A stretch of 64,000 nt of DNA from Mycobacterium sp. GA-0227b (GTDB lineage: Bacteria; Actinomycetota; Actinomycetes; Mycobacteriales; Mycobacteriaceae). Shown piece after piece: positions 21,401-28,677 of the stretch. Under the pieces are notes generated by a model. That model saw only the letters and a program-made list of their open reading frames with translations. It was not told the origin of the DNA and searched no databases. Position 1 is the first letter of the stretch, and each line of letters begins with the position of its first letter. A program made the position numbers and the translations under genes. Location: positions 1-64,000 of the forward strand of contig NZ_LQIK01000030.1 of assembly GCF_001499855.1 (NCBI RefSeq), read 5' to 3'.

Positions 21401-21664
21401 GTCGAGAGAGGAGGAGACGACGACCTCGCCGAGGCCCGCCGAATCGTCGAACAATGGCAGGATGAGCGACCCGGCATCCCCGCTCTGGACTTGTGGTGGC
21501 TGAAGTCTCGCGTCCTGCTGGCCCGGGCCGAAGATCGCTCGGCTACCTTCGCCGAGGAGGCCGCTCACTACCTTCAGCTGTGTGAAAGGCTCGACGCCCG
21601 AGGGAGATTGGCCGAAGCCCGCCGGCTCGCGGGTGAATCGACTGTGCAAGCCGGAATGGTATGA
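18473..21664 (+). CDS. Class III nucleotide cyclase - AAA/STAND ATPase - TPR regulator
   Basis: A 1063-residue signalling protein. An N-terminal zinc ribbon (CGSCGHDLRAGARFCDACG) precedes a class III adenylate/guanylate cyclase domain (about 40-210: LFADVVGSM with metal Asp, KFTGDGLMALFG with second Asp), an AAA/STAND module (Walker A GGPGLGKSR, Walker B VFVLDDAHWID) and an alpha-helical TPR-like C-terminal half. It resembles the large mycobacterial cyclase-ATPase proteins (Rv0386/Rv1358/Rv2488c type) but lacks a C-terminal LuxR helix-turn-helix. The usual transition-state Asn appears replaced (VGIAQRM in place of VNxAARL), so cyclase activity may be weak. Confidence 0.85.
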   Translation: MASPPSEIADRCGSCGHDLRAGARFCDACGVRVTPQQPDGEHKHVTVLFADVVGSMQLAARLDAERLQEIMHELFNRAGAVVQRYQGTVDKFTGDGLMALFGAPRALEDHALRACIAALEIQSAARELAEEVLNRDGVALHLRVGLNSGDVIAGEIGSGPGSYTAIGHPVGIAQRMEAAAAPGGALCSMSTAQLVEDAARLGPVREIAVKGSVMSVPARELLGVESDRIILGRNEGLMLGRDAELARLGNLFAARRGSLVGIVGGPGLGKSRLIREFSTIAADEGAQVVVARCEAHTTKLAFRAVTRLLRAMFGVEGQSDDDARRQTLAACAGLQPYSMDAQILFDAMGIADPDAPAVQIGADGRRRRLVELMGRTVRAHPTRLVFVLDDAHWIDEPSDAVLAEFAAMLAPTTSIFITTYRPEFHGALHRHSQHTLTLQPLTKTKTLELLGQILGTDPSLAGVADRIADAAAGYPFFVEEIVRDLAGRGALSGSRGSYRLITHIGEISVPATVQAVLAARIDRLSADAKAILNSAAVIGTRFDVETLQVLRTQALSPGLVELVAAELIDQTEFVPRQRYCFHHPLVRTVAYDSQLSGTRSRAHRNLAAAIEARDPHAADENAALIATHLEAAGDLPDAYRWHMRAAEWLRPRDVRAAGAEWDSARRVADQLSDNHDEVIKMRVAPRAMLMSKLLYTGDAPDTDERYAEFHDLATAAGDLKLLALGTAGRIFSLTVNGFRISDTAPLLPQLDALAASPGLDAETRGIVLNSLAYARFATCGFEAALLAANAILDLVPEMPPIEAAPALALRGTIETCLGDHEIGRRHLEEGSRQARSLPAVNYASVHIYWAVMLTLGLYEAAGLVDSTRDALSRAEAFGDACGIVIAQWAYGTVLLRAGQEHREEAVDVLRRARTNILKHRVGVVGLTTIVRDLAVDDAGRGARSQAIDELRALQAQSSGCSPVFGVVGSEALVQLLVERGGDDDLAEARRIVEQWQDERPGIPALDLWWLKSRVLLARAEDRSATFAEEAAHYLQLCERLDARGRLAEARRLAGESTVQAGMV

Positions 21665-21668
21665 GAAC

Positions 21669-22895
21669 GTGGCGACGATCCTGGCGTACACCTCCCCCGC
21701 ACTGGGTCACATGCTGCCGATGAGCGCGCTGCTGTCGGAGTTGTCACACCGCGGCCACACCATCCATCTCCGCACGCTGTCCAGCGCGGTCGACATGGCG
21801 GCACGCCTGGGTTTCGACACCGCCGCGATCGACCCCCGCATTGAGAGCATCCCGCTCGGCGACGGAGATACGACCGACCCTCGCCGCGCCCTGCAGATCG
21901 GCGTCGCGGCTTTCGGCCGACGCGCCGTACACGAAGTCACCGACCTAGGCGCGGCAATTGCCGACGTCGCGCCGGATGCGCTGCTGATCGACGTGAACTG
22001 CTGGGGAGCGCGGTCGGCCGCCGAGGCCGGCGACATTCCGTGGGCATGCTTCTCGCCGTATACGCCTCCGATGCAATCGCCTGGCGTGCCACCGTTCGGG
22101 TTGGGCCTCAAGCCGATACCGGGGGCGCTCGGCCGAGCCCGCGACGCGGCGATACAAGCCGTGGTCTCGCGGTCGATCGAAAAGGCATTGCTGCCGGCGG
22201 TCAACAGAATCCGTGCCGACGTCGGCCTACCGGCGGTCAAGTCGGCAGACGAGTACCTTCGTCGAGCACCGCTGATGTTTGTGGCCACCGGTAAGCCGTT
22301 CCAATACGAGCAGACCGATTGGGGAGATGCCGTCCACATGATCGGACCCTGCGCGTTGGATCCCGCTAGTGAAACCACCTGCGACTGGCTGGCCGAAATC
22401 GACCGGCCGCTCGTCCTGGTCACGACATCGTCCGAGCCGCAGGCCGACGCCGAACTCGTCTCGACGGCGGTGGCCGCGTTGGCCGATGAACCGGTGCATG
22501 TGATCGCCACTGTCCCGACCGGCCCATTGGAGGACTTCACGACTTCGCCCAACACGACGGTGTGCGGGATGGTGCCGCACGAAGCTGTGTTGGCCCGCGC
22601 AGTGTGCGCGATCACCCACGGCGGCATGGGGGCGACGCAAAAGGCGCTTCTGCACGGCGTACCGGTGTGCGTTGTGCCCTTCGGGCGAGATCAGTTCGAG
22701 GTTGCGCGGCGAGTCGAAGTGGCTCGGTGCGGCACCCGACTGCCCGCGAAGAAGCTGACAGCTCCGCGGTTGCGGACGAAAGTGCAACAGGCGCAGGCCA
22801 TGACGGACGGCGCCAAGCGGGTCGCGGCGGGATTCGAGGCCACCGGTGGAACTTCCCGGGGCGCCGACCTGTTCGAACAGCGGATACTCCGCTAG
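21669..22895 (+). CDS. GT1-type (MGT-like) glycosyltransferase
   Basis: About 408 residues starting VATILAYTSPALGHMLPMSALL at GTG 21669, four bases after the preceding stop. This is the GT-B N-terminal fold of macrolide/UGT-type transferases. The C-terminal donor-binding region contains THGGMGATQKALLHGVPVCVVPFGRDQFEVA, the equivalent of the plant PSPG and MGT HGG motif. It likely transfers a nucleotide-activated sugar to a hydrophobic acceptor such as a glycolipid. It appears coupled to the cyclase-ATPase gene. The acceptor is unknown. Confidence 0.82.
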   Translation: MATILAYTSPALGHMLPMSALLSELSHRGHTIHLRTLSSAVDMAARLGFDTAAIDPRIESIPLGDGDTTDPRRALQIGVAAFGRRAVHEVTDLGAAIADVAPDALLIDVNCWGARSAAEAGDIPWACFSPYTPPMQSPGVPPFGLGLKPIPGALGRARDAAIQAVVSRSIEKALLPAVNRIRADVGLPAVKSADEYLRRAPLMFVATGKPFQYEQTDWGDAVHMIGPCALDPASETTCDWLAEIDRPLVLVTTSSEPQADAELVSTAVAALADEPVHVIATVPTGPLEDFTTSPNTTVCGMVPHEAVLARAVCAITHGGMGATQKALLHGVPVCVVPFGRDQFEVARRVEVARCGTRLPAKKLTAPRLRTKVQQAQAMTDGAKRVAAGFEATGGTSRGADLFEQRILR

Positions 22896-22907
22896 CTGGC
22901 GTCGAGT

Positions 22908-22954
22908 GCACGGTTGGTGCACGGTTTCTCGCGATTCGCGTACACCAGCCGTGC
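22908..22954. terminator. Hairpin between convergent glycosyltransferase and iniC
   Basis: GCACGGTTGGTG (22908-22919) pairs with CACCAGCCGTGC (22943-22954), 11 of 12 positions, with a 23-base loop. It fills the gap between two converging genes and has no U-tract. A bidirectional terminator role is inferred. Confidence 0.4.
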
Positions 22955-22971
22955 GCTCGGCGTGCAGCGCT

Positions 22972-24468
22972 TCAGGCCCGACCGTGCGCCGCGTAGGCGG
23001 CGACGAGCGCTTCGGCGCTGCGCACCGCCGCCCGGCACGCGCGGGTGGTGAACGGGTCGTTCAGCGGGTGCTCGGCCCGCCTGCGCCAGCGCTGGGCTGC
23101 CGCGAAGGCGGCACGCGGCCCGTCGTACGGGTTGTCCGGTTGCAGGCCCAGCCTGCTGGCCGCGTCGCTACCGGACCCGCCGATGATCCGACGCAGCGAC
23201 GCCATCTCGTCATCGTTCAAAGTAGTTGGCCGCGAACGTAACTGGCTCAGCAGTCGAAGCTCTTCGAACGCGTGCGTGTCGGCCAGCAACGGATCGATGT
23301 CGGCGAGGATGTAAGGCGTCGCGTAGATCGGATTGTTCTGCACGAACTGCCGCAGCGACAGCAACGCAGTGTGCGCCTTGAGCAGATCCGACCGCTGTGC
23401 GAACTGCTGGTCGATGACCTCTCGCAACGCCACCAGCCCACTGCGCTCCAACAACTCGTCGGCCAGCGCCACCGAATCGCTGACACCGGCGCGCAACACC
23501 GCTATCGAGATCCGGATCCCGAACATCCCGAACCGGTCCAGCAGCGCCGCCCGCGTCGCCGCGTCCACCGGCAGCGAGCTGTCCTCACGGACGAAGCGGT
23601 CCGCCGACAGCATCGCCTTGGTCAGTTCGGCGGCGTCCACCCCGGCGAGTTTCTCCAGCGCGACGAACTCGCTCTGCCGCAGCGTCCGTGCCGTCAACGC
23701 CAGCAGGCCCGACACCGGCACCACCGCCTGACACGTGCCGGTCCTCTCCATCTCGGCGGTGAACCGGGTCGCGACGTCCTTGGCCGACAGCATCGCGTCG
23801 ATTCGTCCGGCCCCGATCTCATCGGCGCGGGACGCGACCCCGATCACGCCGAGCGCCCCGGCGGAGCCGCCGACCAATTCGCCGATCTGTTTGAGCAGCG
23901 CGATGTCGGCGGCGTTCAGCGTGCGCAACAGGAAGACCACCGCGTCGACCCGTGGCACCCCGTCATCGGGCACCAGCAGGCGAAGGGTGCGCTCGGAGAC
24001 GTCGCGGGACAGCGATGACGTGCCCGGAGTGTCGATGATCGTGGTGTCGATCAACTCGGCGGCCGGCCACTCGACGTCGAGGTCGATGATGTCCTCGGGG
24101 TCGAGGCTGGCGAAGTCGAAGGTCAGCCCGCCCTCGTTCGGGTCCCGCCCGATCGGCACGTTGGACCGCCTGCCGCCGCGGTGATTGGCGGTCACCTTCG
24201 GCGTGGGTCCGTGCCGGAACCACGTCACGATCCGGGTGGCCTCGGTGGCGTCGGTGGGCGCAATGTCTTCGCCCACAAGCGCGTTCACCAACGTCGACTT
24301 GCCGGCCTTGAGGGTGCCCGCCAGCGCGATGCGGATCGGCTGGTTGAGCCGACCGCCGACGCGCTCCAACTCGTTGTGCACGTCGGGACGATGACGGTAA
24401 GCGGGGTCGGCCCGGTAGGCCTGGATGGTTCCGCCGAGGATCGCGCGCACCTGATCGCTAGTGCTCAT
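22972..24468 (-). CDS. iniC: IniC dynamin-like GTPase
   Basis: A 498-residue dynamin-like protein orthologous to Rv0343. The G1 loop GTLKAGKSTLVN, G2/G3 region TIIDTPGTSSLS and G4-like VASRADEI define the GTPase domain (about 45-280), followed by a helical stalk. IniA and IniC are induced by cell-wall inhibitors such as isoniazid and ethambutol and are thought to act together in membrane remodelling or fission (family knowledge). It is the last gene of the leftward ini cluster, 78 bases after iniA, and shorter than IniA, lacking an obvious membrane-insertion loop. Confidence 0.93.
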   Translation of the reverse strand: MSTSDQVRAILGGTIQAYRADPAYRHRPDVHNELERVGGRLNQPIRIALAGTLKAGKSTLVNALVGEDIAPTDATEATRIVTWFRHGPTPKVTANHRGGRRSNVPIGRDPNEGGLTFDFASLDPEDIIDLDVEWPAAELIDTTIIDTPGTSSLSRDVSERTLRLLVPDDGVPRVDAVVFLLRTLNAADIALLKQIGELVGGSAGALGVIGVASRADEIGAGRIDAMLSAKDVATRFTAEMERTGTCQAVVPVSGLLALTARTLRQSEFVALEKLAGVDAAELTKAMLSADRFVREDSSLPVDAATRAALLDRFGMFGIRISIAVLRAGVSDSVALADELLERSGLVALREVIDQQFAQRSDLLKAHTALLSLRQFVQNNPIYATPYILADIDPLLADTHAFEELRLLSQLRSRPTTLNDDEMASLRRIIGGSGSDAASRLGLQPDNPYDGPRAAFAAAQRWRRRAEHPLNDPFTTRACRAAVRSAEALVAAYAAHGRA

Positions 24469-24546
24469 CTCGCGCTACCTCGGCGTCCTCCCGTTCGGCA
24501 ATGGCCCTCGGTAATGGCCAAGGAACCAGCTTAGATACCGGGGCGG

Positions 24547-26478
24547 TTACGTGGTTGCCACGGGTTCGGGCGCGGATTGCGCGGGCATCAGCTTGACCGC
24601 GTGCTCGGTGACCTGATTGAGGATGTTGAGCTGGCGCTCGAGTTCTCGGATCCGGCCGTTGCGTTCGGCCTCCTCGACTTGCGCCGCCGCCAGCGTCGCC
24701 TGCAGCGATTCGTTGAGCGACCTGGTCGTCTGGTTCGCGATGCCGCGGTAGTGGTCGCGCAACTGCCGCTGGATGGCTTTGAGCCGGTCACGCGATTCCT
24801 TGCTGACCGCGAATTGCGTGTCGTCGATGAACCGTCGGGTGTTGGTCTTGGCCTCGTTACGCACCCGCAGCATCCGGTTCTCCACGTTCTCCTTGTACGC
24901 GGTGCGTCCCATCAGCAGACCCGCGCCGAGTGAGATCGGATTGAACATGCCCAATCCCGCGAACGACGTCATCATGCCGAACATCAGCACGCCACCGTAC
25001 GAACCCTGCATGCCCATGGTCAGTTTGCGGCCCTTGGTCAACTGCTTGGCCTCCAAGCGACCCAGCGACTTCATCTCCCCCAGGCTCGCGCCCATCCGGC
25101 TGGGGTCGAGCTCCGGCATGTTGACCGCGTCCAGACCCGCTTCGACGAACGTGCGGGCGACCTCGGCGGCCAGCACCTCGGCACGCTGGTAGGCCCAGAC
25201 GAAGTTGTCGCCCACCGCGGTGGCGACCGCGTTCTCGAGTTCCGCACCGATCTCGGCCCAGTGCTGGGTCGGATCGCACGAGTCGATGACCTTCTCGATG
25301 TGCTGGCCGATGACCCGAAACCGGCCGCGCAGGTCATGGTCGACATCGGCGGTCAGGTCGGCGATTCCGTCGTTGAGCACCTGCTGCCACAGCGCCGTCT
25401 GCTGCAGCGCGTCCTGGGCTTCCTGCTTGCGCCGCTCGAGGTCCTCCTTGAGCCGGTCGCGGGTGCCAGGGTCGTTGAGCGCCGACAGCTCGGCCTTCAC
25501 CTTCAGAGTCAGATGCTCGGCCGCGGAATGGATTTCGCCGACGACGTGATCGCGAATCCGGTCGTTCTGCCGCGACAGCACCTGCTCACTGAGGAACCGC
25601 ACGATGGCCGGGAAGTTCGACTCCTCGTTGAGTTCCTTGTCGTTGAGCTGGATCGCGTGGGCTCGCAACAGCGCCGACGACGGGATCATCGGCACCGACA
25701 GGCCCCCGCGCTGCAGGTGGCCGTTGTTGGCCTCCACGATCTGGCGCCAGTGCGGATAGAGGTCGGTCTTGGTGGCGACAATCGCTGCGACAGGGCATAT
25801 TTCAAATGCCTGGCGCATGAACGTCATCTCGGGTTCGGTGAACTCCTGGCTGGTGTCGCTGCACATCAGCACCGCGTCGGCGTCGGGCAGCAGACCCAAC
25901 GTCGCCGAAAGGTGCGGCTGGCCGTGGCCGCCGACACCCGGGGTGTCCACGAACGCCAAGCCGTTCTTGAGCAGCGGGCTGGCCGCGGTGACCTCCACGC
26001 GGATCACCTCACGGCCGCCCGCCTGCGGCGCCCGCCGCAGATCGTTCTTGATGTCGGCCATCGGGATCTCGACGGCGTCCCGTTCCTCGCCCTCGCCCCG
26101 CGCGACGATCAGCTTCGCGGTTGCCGTCTCGCCGTAGGTCACCACCGTCGCCAGCACGGTGCTCTCGTCGTCTCCGACCCGTGCGACCGGAACGTTCAGC
26201 AGCGAGTTCAGCAGCTGGCTCTTCCCCTGCTTGAGCTGACCGGCGACCACCACCCGGATCTGCGGGTCGGTGATGCGAATCTTGGCCTTGGCCAGCCGCT
26301 CGACCAAGTCGCCGCGATCGTTGGCGTCGGCGATCCTGCTGGTGTGGTCGATCAGTTCGACGATGACCTTGACCTGTCTGGCCGGCTCGCCGGCCTTGAC
26401 CTGTCTGGCCGGCTCGCCGGCCGCCACCCTGCGGGGGTCAGCCGTTGGAGCCTTGCGAGGGTCGTTCGGTTGCGTCAT
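24547..26478 (-). CDS. iniA: IniA dynamin-like GTPase
   Basis: A 643-residue orthologue of Rv0342. The GTPase domain (about 50-300) has G1 GQLKQGKSQLLN, G3 VDTPGVGGHG and G4 ATKTDLY. A long helical stalk follows, then a hydrophobic segment (about 488-520: GGVLMFGMMTSFAGLGMF... LGAGLLMG) fitting a lipid-interacting paddle. Established work shows IniA mediates membrane fission and contributes to isoniazid/ethambutol tolerance. The N-terminus carries a duplicated AGEPARQVK unit encoded by a 27-bp tandem repeat. The ribosome site GAGGA precedes ATG 26478. A strong stem-loop separates it from iniB. Confidence 0.95.
   Translation of the reverse strand: MTQPNDPRKAPTADPRRVAAGEPARQVKAGEPARQVKVIVELIDHTSRIADANDRGDLVERLAKAKIRITDPQIRVVVAGQLKQGKSQLLNSLLNVPVARVGDDESTVLATVVTYGETATAKLIVARGEGEERDAVEIPMADIKNDLRRAPQAGGREVIRVEVTAASPLLKNGLAFVDTPGVGGHGQPHLSATLGLLPDADAVLMCSDTSQEFTEPEMTFMRQAFEICPVAAIVATKTDLYPHWRQIVEANNGHLQRGGLSVPMIPSSALLRAHAIQLNDKELNEESNFPAIVRFLSEQVLSRQNDRIRDHVVGEIHSAAEHLTLKVKAELSALNDPGTRDRLKEDLERRKQEAQDALQQTALWQQVLNDGIADLTADVDHDLRGRFRVIGQHIEKVIDSCDPTQHWAEIGAELENAVATAVGDNFVWAYQRAEVLAAEVARTFVEAGLDAVNMPELDPSRMGASLGEMKSLGRLEAKQLTKGRKLTMGMQGSYGGVLMFGMMTSFAGLGMFNPISLGAGLLMGRTAYKENVENRMLRVRNEAKTNTRRFIDDTQFAVSKESRDRLKAIQRQLRDHYRGIANQTTRSLNESLQATLAAAQVEEAERNGRIRELERQLNILNQVTEHAVKLMPAQSAPEPVATT
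26367..26420 (-). repeat. Perfect 27-bp tandem duplication inside iniA
   Basis: Two identical 27-base units (26367-26393 and 26394-26420) encode AGEPARQVK twice near the IniA N-terminus, before the GTPase domain. The frame is preserved. The identity of the copies points to a recent slippage or duplication event. Confidence 0.9.
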
Positions 26479-26532
26479 GGAGTCCTCGTGTCGGAGACCG
26501 GGTGGGCCGGTCAGTCAACGGTAGACGTGCCG

Positions 26533-26565
26533 ACTGGCGGGGATCACGGTTTGATCCCCGCCAGT
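26533..26565 (-). terminator. Perfect 14-bp stem-loop between iniB and iniA
   Basis: ACTGGCGGGGATCA (26533-26546) / TGATCCCCGCCAGT (26552-26565) with a five-base loop, located 20 bases after the iniB stop and 55 bases before the iniA start. There is no strong U-tract. It may attenuate or process the iniBAC message so that iniB is made in excess of iniA and iniC; this role is inferred. Confidence 0.6.
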
Positions 26566-26584
26566 TGGGCTGTGTGGTTGTGGG

Positions 26585-27580
26585 TCAGAACAGGCCGGCG
26601 TCGACGGTGGTGTCGACATCGACATCGGTGTTGACCTGACCGGAGTTGTCGACCGAGTTGTCCTGCCCGGAGTTGTCGACGGAGTTGTCCACCGAGTTGT
26701 CCACCGAGTTGTCCTCGACGCTCGAGCCTCCGGAGATGCCGCCGGACACGCCGCCGTCGATGTCTCCGACGGTGGTCTGGTTGCCGTCGACATTGGTGGT
26801 GCTCGAGTCGGCGTCGTTGATCACGATGCCGCCACCGGCACCGCCGGCCCCACCCGCGGCGTTGCCGCCGTCGTTGCCGACACCGATCAGCCCGCCGCCA
26901 CCATCACCACCGACCGCGCCGCCACCGGCACCGCCGCTCATGTCGACGTCGTTGATGACCGGGCCCTCGTTGTCGGAGATGATGTCCCCGCCAGCGCTCT
27001 GATCGCCACTGTCGTCGATCTCGTTGTCCTCGCCGATGTTGACGTTCGAATCCTCGATGTCACCGGTGTTGACGCTCTCGTTGTCATCGCCGACCACATT
27101 GCCGTCACCCTCGACGTTGGTGGCATCGATGTCTCCGGCGGTACCGGTGTTGACCACACCGCCGTCGGTGGCGGTGTTGGTGGTCTTGTCACCGAAGGTG
27201 ATGTCACCGAACTCCAACCCGACATTGCCGATGCCCTGCTGCTGATCCTCACCGGCGTGATTGACGGTGTTGGTCTCCGGGCTCAAAAAGCGGGTGTCGT
27301 TGTGGCTCAACGTGTCGTTGTTCGACCACAGATCGGTCTGGCGCTGCGGAGCAAACGCAATCCCATGCGTCTGAGCCACCGCCTGCTGCAGACCCACCAC
27401 CGGGTCACCACCACCGTGCACCACTGCAGCCGGCGCCACGGTGGCCGCCACGGCCTGCACCTGGGCGGCGGAGACGTTGCCGAAGCCGGCCTGCTGCAAC
27501 TCGCGGTCGGGGTCGGCCACGAACGCCGCGGCGGAAACAGGATCGCGGAACAGGTTCAGAAACCAGTCGATGAGGTTCAT
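26585..27580 (-). CDS. iniB: IniB, Gly/Asn/Asp-rich envelope-stress protein
   Basis: A 331-residue IniB (Rv0341 family). A short helical N-domain (NLIDWFLNLFRDPVSAAAF..., residues 1-50, shared with the protein at 27921) is followed by a long low-complexity acidic region rich in Gly, Asn, Asp, Val and Thr with beta-roll-like spacing (NTGDIEDSNVNIGEDNEI) and a VDNS tandem repeat near the end. There is no signal peptide. Its induction by cell-wall-active drugs is established but the molecular role is unknown. It is the first gene of iniB-iniA-iniC. The start is ATG 27580 behind AAAGGA. Confidence 0.93.
   Translation of the reverse strand: MNLIDWFLNLFRDPVSAAAFVADPDRELQQAGFGNVSAAQVQAVAATVAPAAVVHGGGDPVVGLQQAVAQTHGIAFAPQRQTDLWSNNDTLSHNDTRFLSPETNTVNHAGEDQQQGIGNVGLEFGDITFGDKTTNTATDGGVVNTGTAGDIDATNVEGDGNVVGDDNESVNTGDIEDSNVNIGEDNEIDDSGDQSAGGDIISDNEGPVINDVDMSGGAGGGAVGGDGGGGLIGVGNDGGNAAGGAGGAGGGIVINDADSSTTNVDGNQTTVGDIDGGVSGGISGGSSVEDNSVDNSVDNSVDNSGQDNSVDNSGQVNTDVDVDTTVDAGLF
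26641..26715 (-). repeat. 12-bp-type tandem repeat coding VDNS units in IniB
   Basis: The leftward coding strand repeats units equivalent to GAGTTGTCCACC (plus-strand form) about six times, with 12- to 15-base spacing, encoding SVDN/SGQDN repeats. It is a likely site of length variation between strains. Confidence 0.7.
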
Positions 27581-27645
27581 TGTCAGGTCCTTTCGAGTGT
27601 TCGGTTCTTGGTCTTGTCACCGGACTGTCCGGCGAACTGAAGACC

Positions 27646-27651
27646 ACGTTA
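27646..27651 (-). promoter_or_regulatory. Candidate iniB -10 element
   Basis: Leftward TAACGT fits the mycobacterial TANNNT -10 consensus, about 65 bases upstream of the iniB ATG. A perfect CCGGAC-T-GTCCGG palindrome at 27620-27632 would lie in the 5' leader. No convincing -35 was seen, which is common in mycobacteria. Confidence 0.3.
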
Positions 27652-27729
27652 TGGGCCCCGGGACTGCGCAGAAACGGGGTCGCAACCCCTCCCTGCGGAC
27701 GACCGTCCCGGGATTGCGATGGGGGCCGC

Positions 27730-27758
27730 GTTAGGGGATTAGGGGGTGACTGGGGGAT
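27730..27758. promoter_or_regulatory. Candidate IniR operator upstream of iniB (GTTAGGGGA direct repeats)
   Basis: Tandem copies GTTAGGGGA (27730-27738), TTAGGGGG (27739-27746) and CTGGGGGAT (27750-27758), read on the plus strand. For leftward iniB the orientation is TCCCCTAAC, about 150-180 bases upstream of its start. The same heptamer core is repeated upstream of the 28430/28678 divergon and the 33134 gene. Assignment to IniR is inferred from shared context and from the MalT-like nature of the regulator. Confidence 0.6.
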
Positions 27759-27779
27759 AGCCGAGACCGATGCCAACGC

Positions 27780-27836
27780 CGATTGTGCGGTCTCCTACGC
27801 GACACGCCGAGACGGGCGTCGGAGGACGCACAATCG
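27780..27836. repeat. Long imperfect inverted repeat upstream of iniB
   Basis: Two 21-base arms (27780-27800 and 27816-27836, beginning CGATTGTGCG and ending CGCACAATCG) match at 18 of 21 positions around a 15-base loop. It lies between the terminator of the 27921 gene and the iniB operator. It may be a DNA-binding site, a read-through barrier or a small structured RNA. No coding potential was seen. Confidence 0.6.
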
Positions 27837-27871
27837 AGGCCGGCACGCGGCACTCCCGCCCAGCCGAACGC

Positions 27872-27904
27872 AAAAATGCGCGGCCCCGGAACGGGACCGC
27901 GCAC
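27872..27904 (-). terminator. Rho-independent terminator of the 27921 gene
   Basis: Leftward transcript forms a 12-bp stem (arms 27877-27888 and 27892-27903, one G-U pair) with a three-base loop, followed by UUUUUG. This is a classical intrinsic terminator starting 17 bases after the stop codon, so iniB needs its own promoter. Confidence 0.85.
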
Positions 27905-27920
27905 TTGCGTCGCTCGATGG

Positions 27921-28430
27921 TCAGTCGAAGATGTCGAAACCGCCTGCGTCGACATCCAGCTGCTGGACGTCGACCACCGTGTCGCTGAAGTCCTCGATCG
28001 TCGGCACCTCGTCGACGTCGGTTTCCTCGATCACCGGCTGGTCGAGCTGCAGCGATGTGTCGCCGATACCCGGGACGTCCGGATCGGCGAGCTCGGCGCC
28101 CGGATCGGAGATCAGAGCGGTGTGCACGTCGTCGAACGTCTCGGCCGGCACATGGTCTCCGAACGCGTCGAAGGCGGCCGTGGCCGCACCACTGGCCCAC
28201 ACATTGCCCGCCGCTTCGGCGATGCCGCCGTCCAGTCCAGCCGCCGGTACCGCCGTCGGCAGCGCCGACAGCGACTCGGAGACCACGGGGATCAGGGCGT
28301 TGACGTCGGCACTGGTCACATTGGTCAAATTGGCGTCGAGAATGGCTTGATCCGGATCGGCGGCGAACCGCGCGGCGGCGTCAGGATCCCGCACCACCGA
28401 CATCACGAAGTCGAGTAGCTCGTTGGCCAT
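27921..28430 (-). CDS. IniB-N-domain protein (Rv0340-like)
   Basis: A 169-residue acidic protein in the position of Rv0340 upstream of iniB. Its N-terminus (NELLDFVMSVVRDPDAAARF...) is homologous to that of IniB (NLIDWFLNLFRDPVSAAAF...). The rest is Ala/Asp/Val-rich and ends VDAGGFDIFD. The start ATG 28430 is preceded by GGGAGGGAGGG. It is transcribed leftward and closed by a strong terminator, while tandem GTTAGGGGA sites lie 132-173 bases upstream. It is likely co-induced with iniBAC. The molecular role is unknown. Confidence 0.85.
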   Translation of the reverse strand: MANELLDFVMSVVRDPDAAARFAADPDQAILDANLTNVTSADVNALIPVVSESLSALPTAVPAAGLDGGIAEAAGNVWASGAATAAFDAFGDHVPAETFDDVHTALISDPGAELADPDVPGIGDTSLQLDQPVIEETDVDEVPTIEDFSDTVVDVQQLDVDAGGFDIFD

Positions 28431-28561
28431 GAAACACCCTCCCTCCCTCAAACAGATATATGTAGCTAGATATGCGGCTCAGCCCAACAAGGCGCTGACC
28501 CGATGCTATCGACGGCCACAGCCCTGGTGATCGGTGCGAAACCCACCTTCGTGGCTGGACC

Positions 28562-28603
28562 GTTAGGGGACGCACCGTTAGGGGATTTCGCCGCACTAGG
28601 GGC
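28562..28603. promoter_or_regulatory. Candidate IniR operator in the 28430/28678 divergon
   Basis: Two perfect GTTAGGGGA copies (28562-28570 and 28577-28585) and one ACTAGGGGC copy (28595-28603). For the leftward Rv0340-like gene the orientation equals that at iniB. For the rightward Hsp70-like/iniR operon, a TATCGT -10-like hexamer lies at 28633-28638, placing the repeats at about -42 to -83, an activator position. Confidence 0.65.
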
Positions 28604-28677
28604 AGCTCCCGGGATGGAAGGAAATGAGCCGCTATCGTGATGGCCGGGCCCAATTGCACCCACACGCAAAGGTGGAG

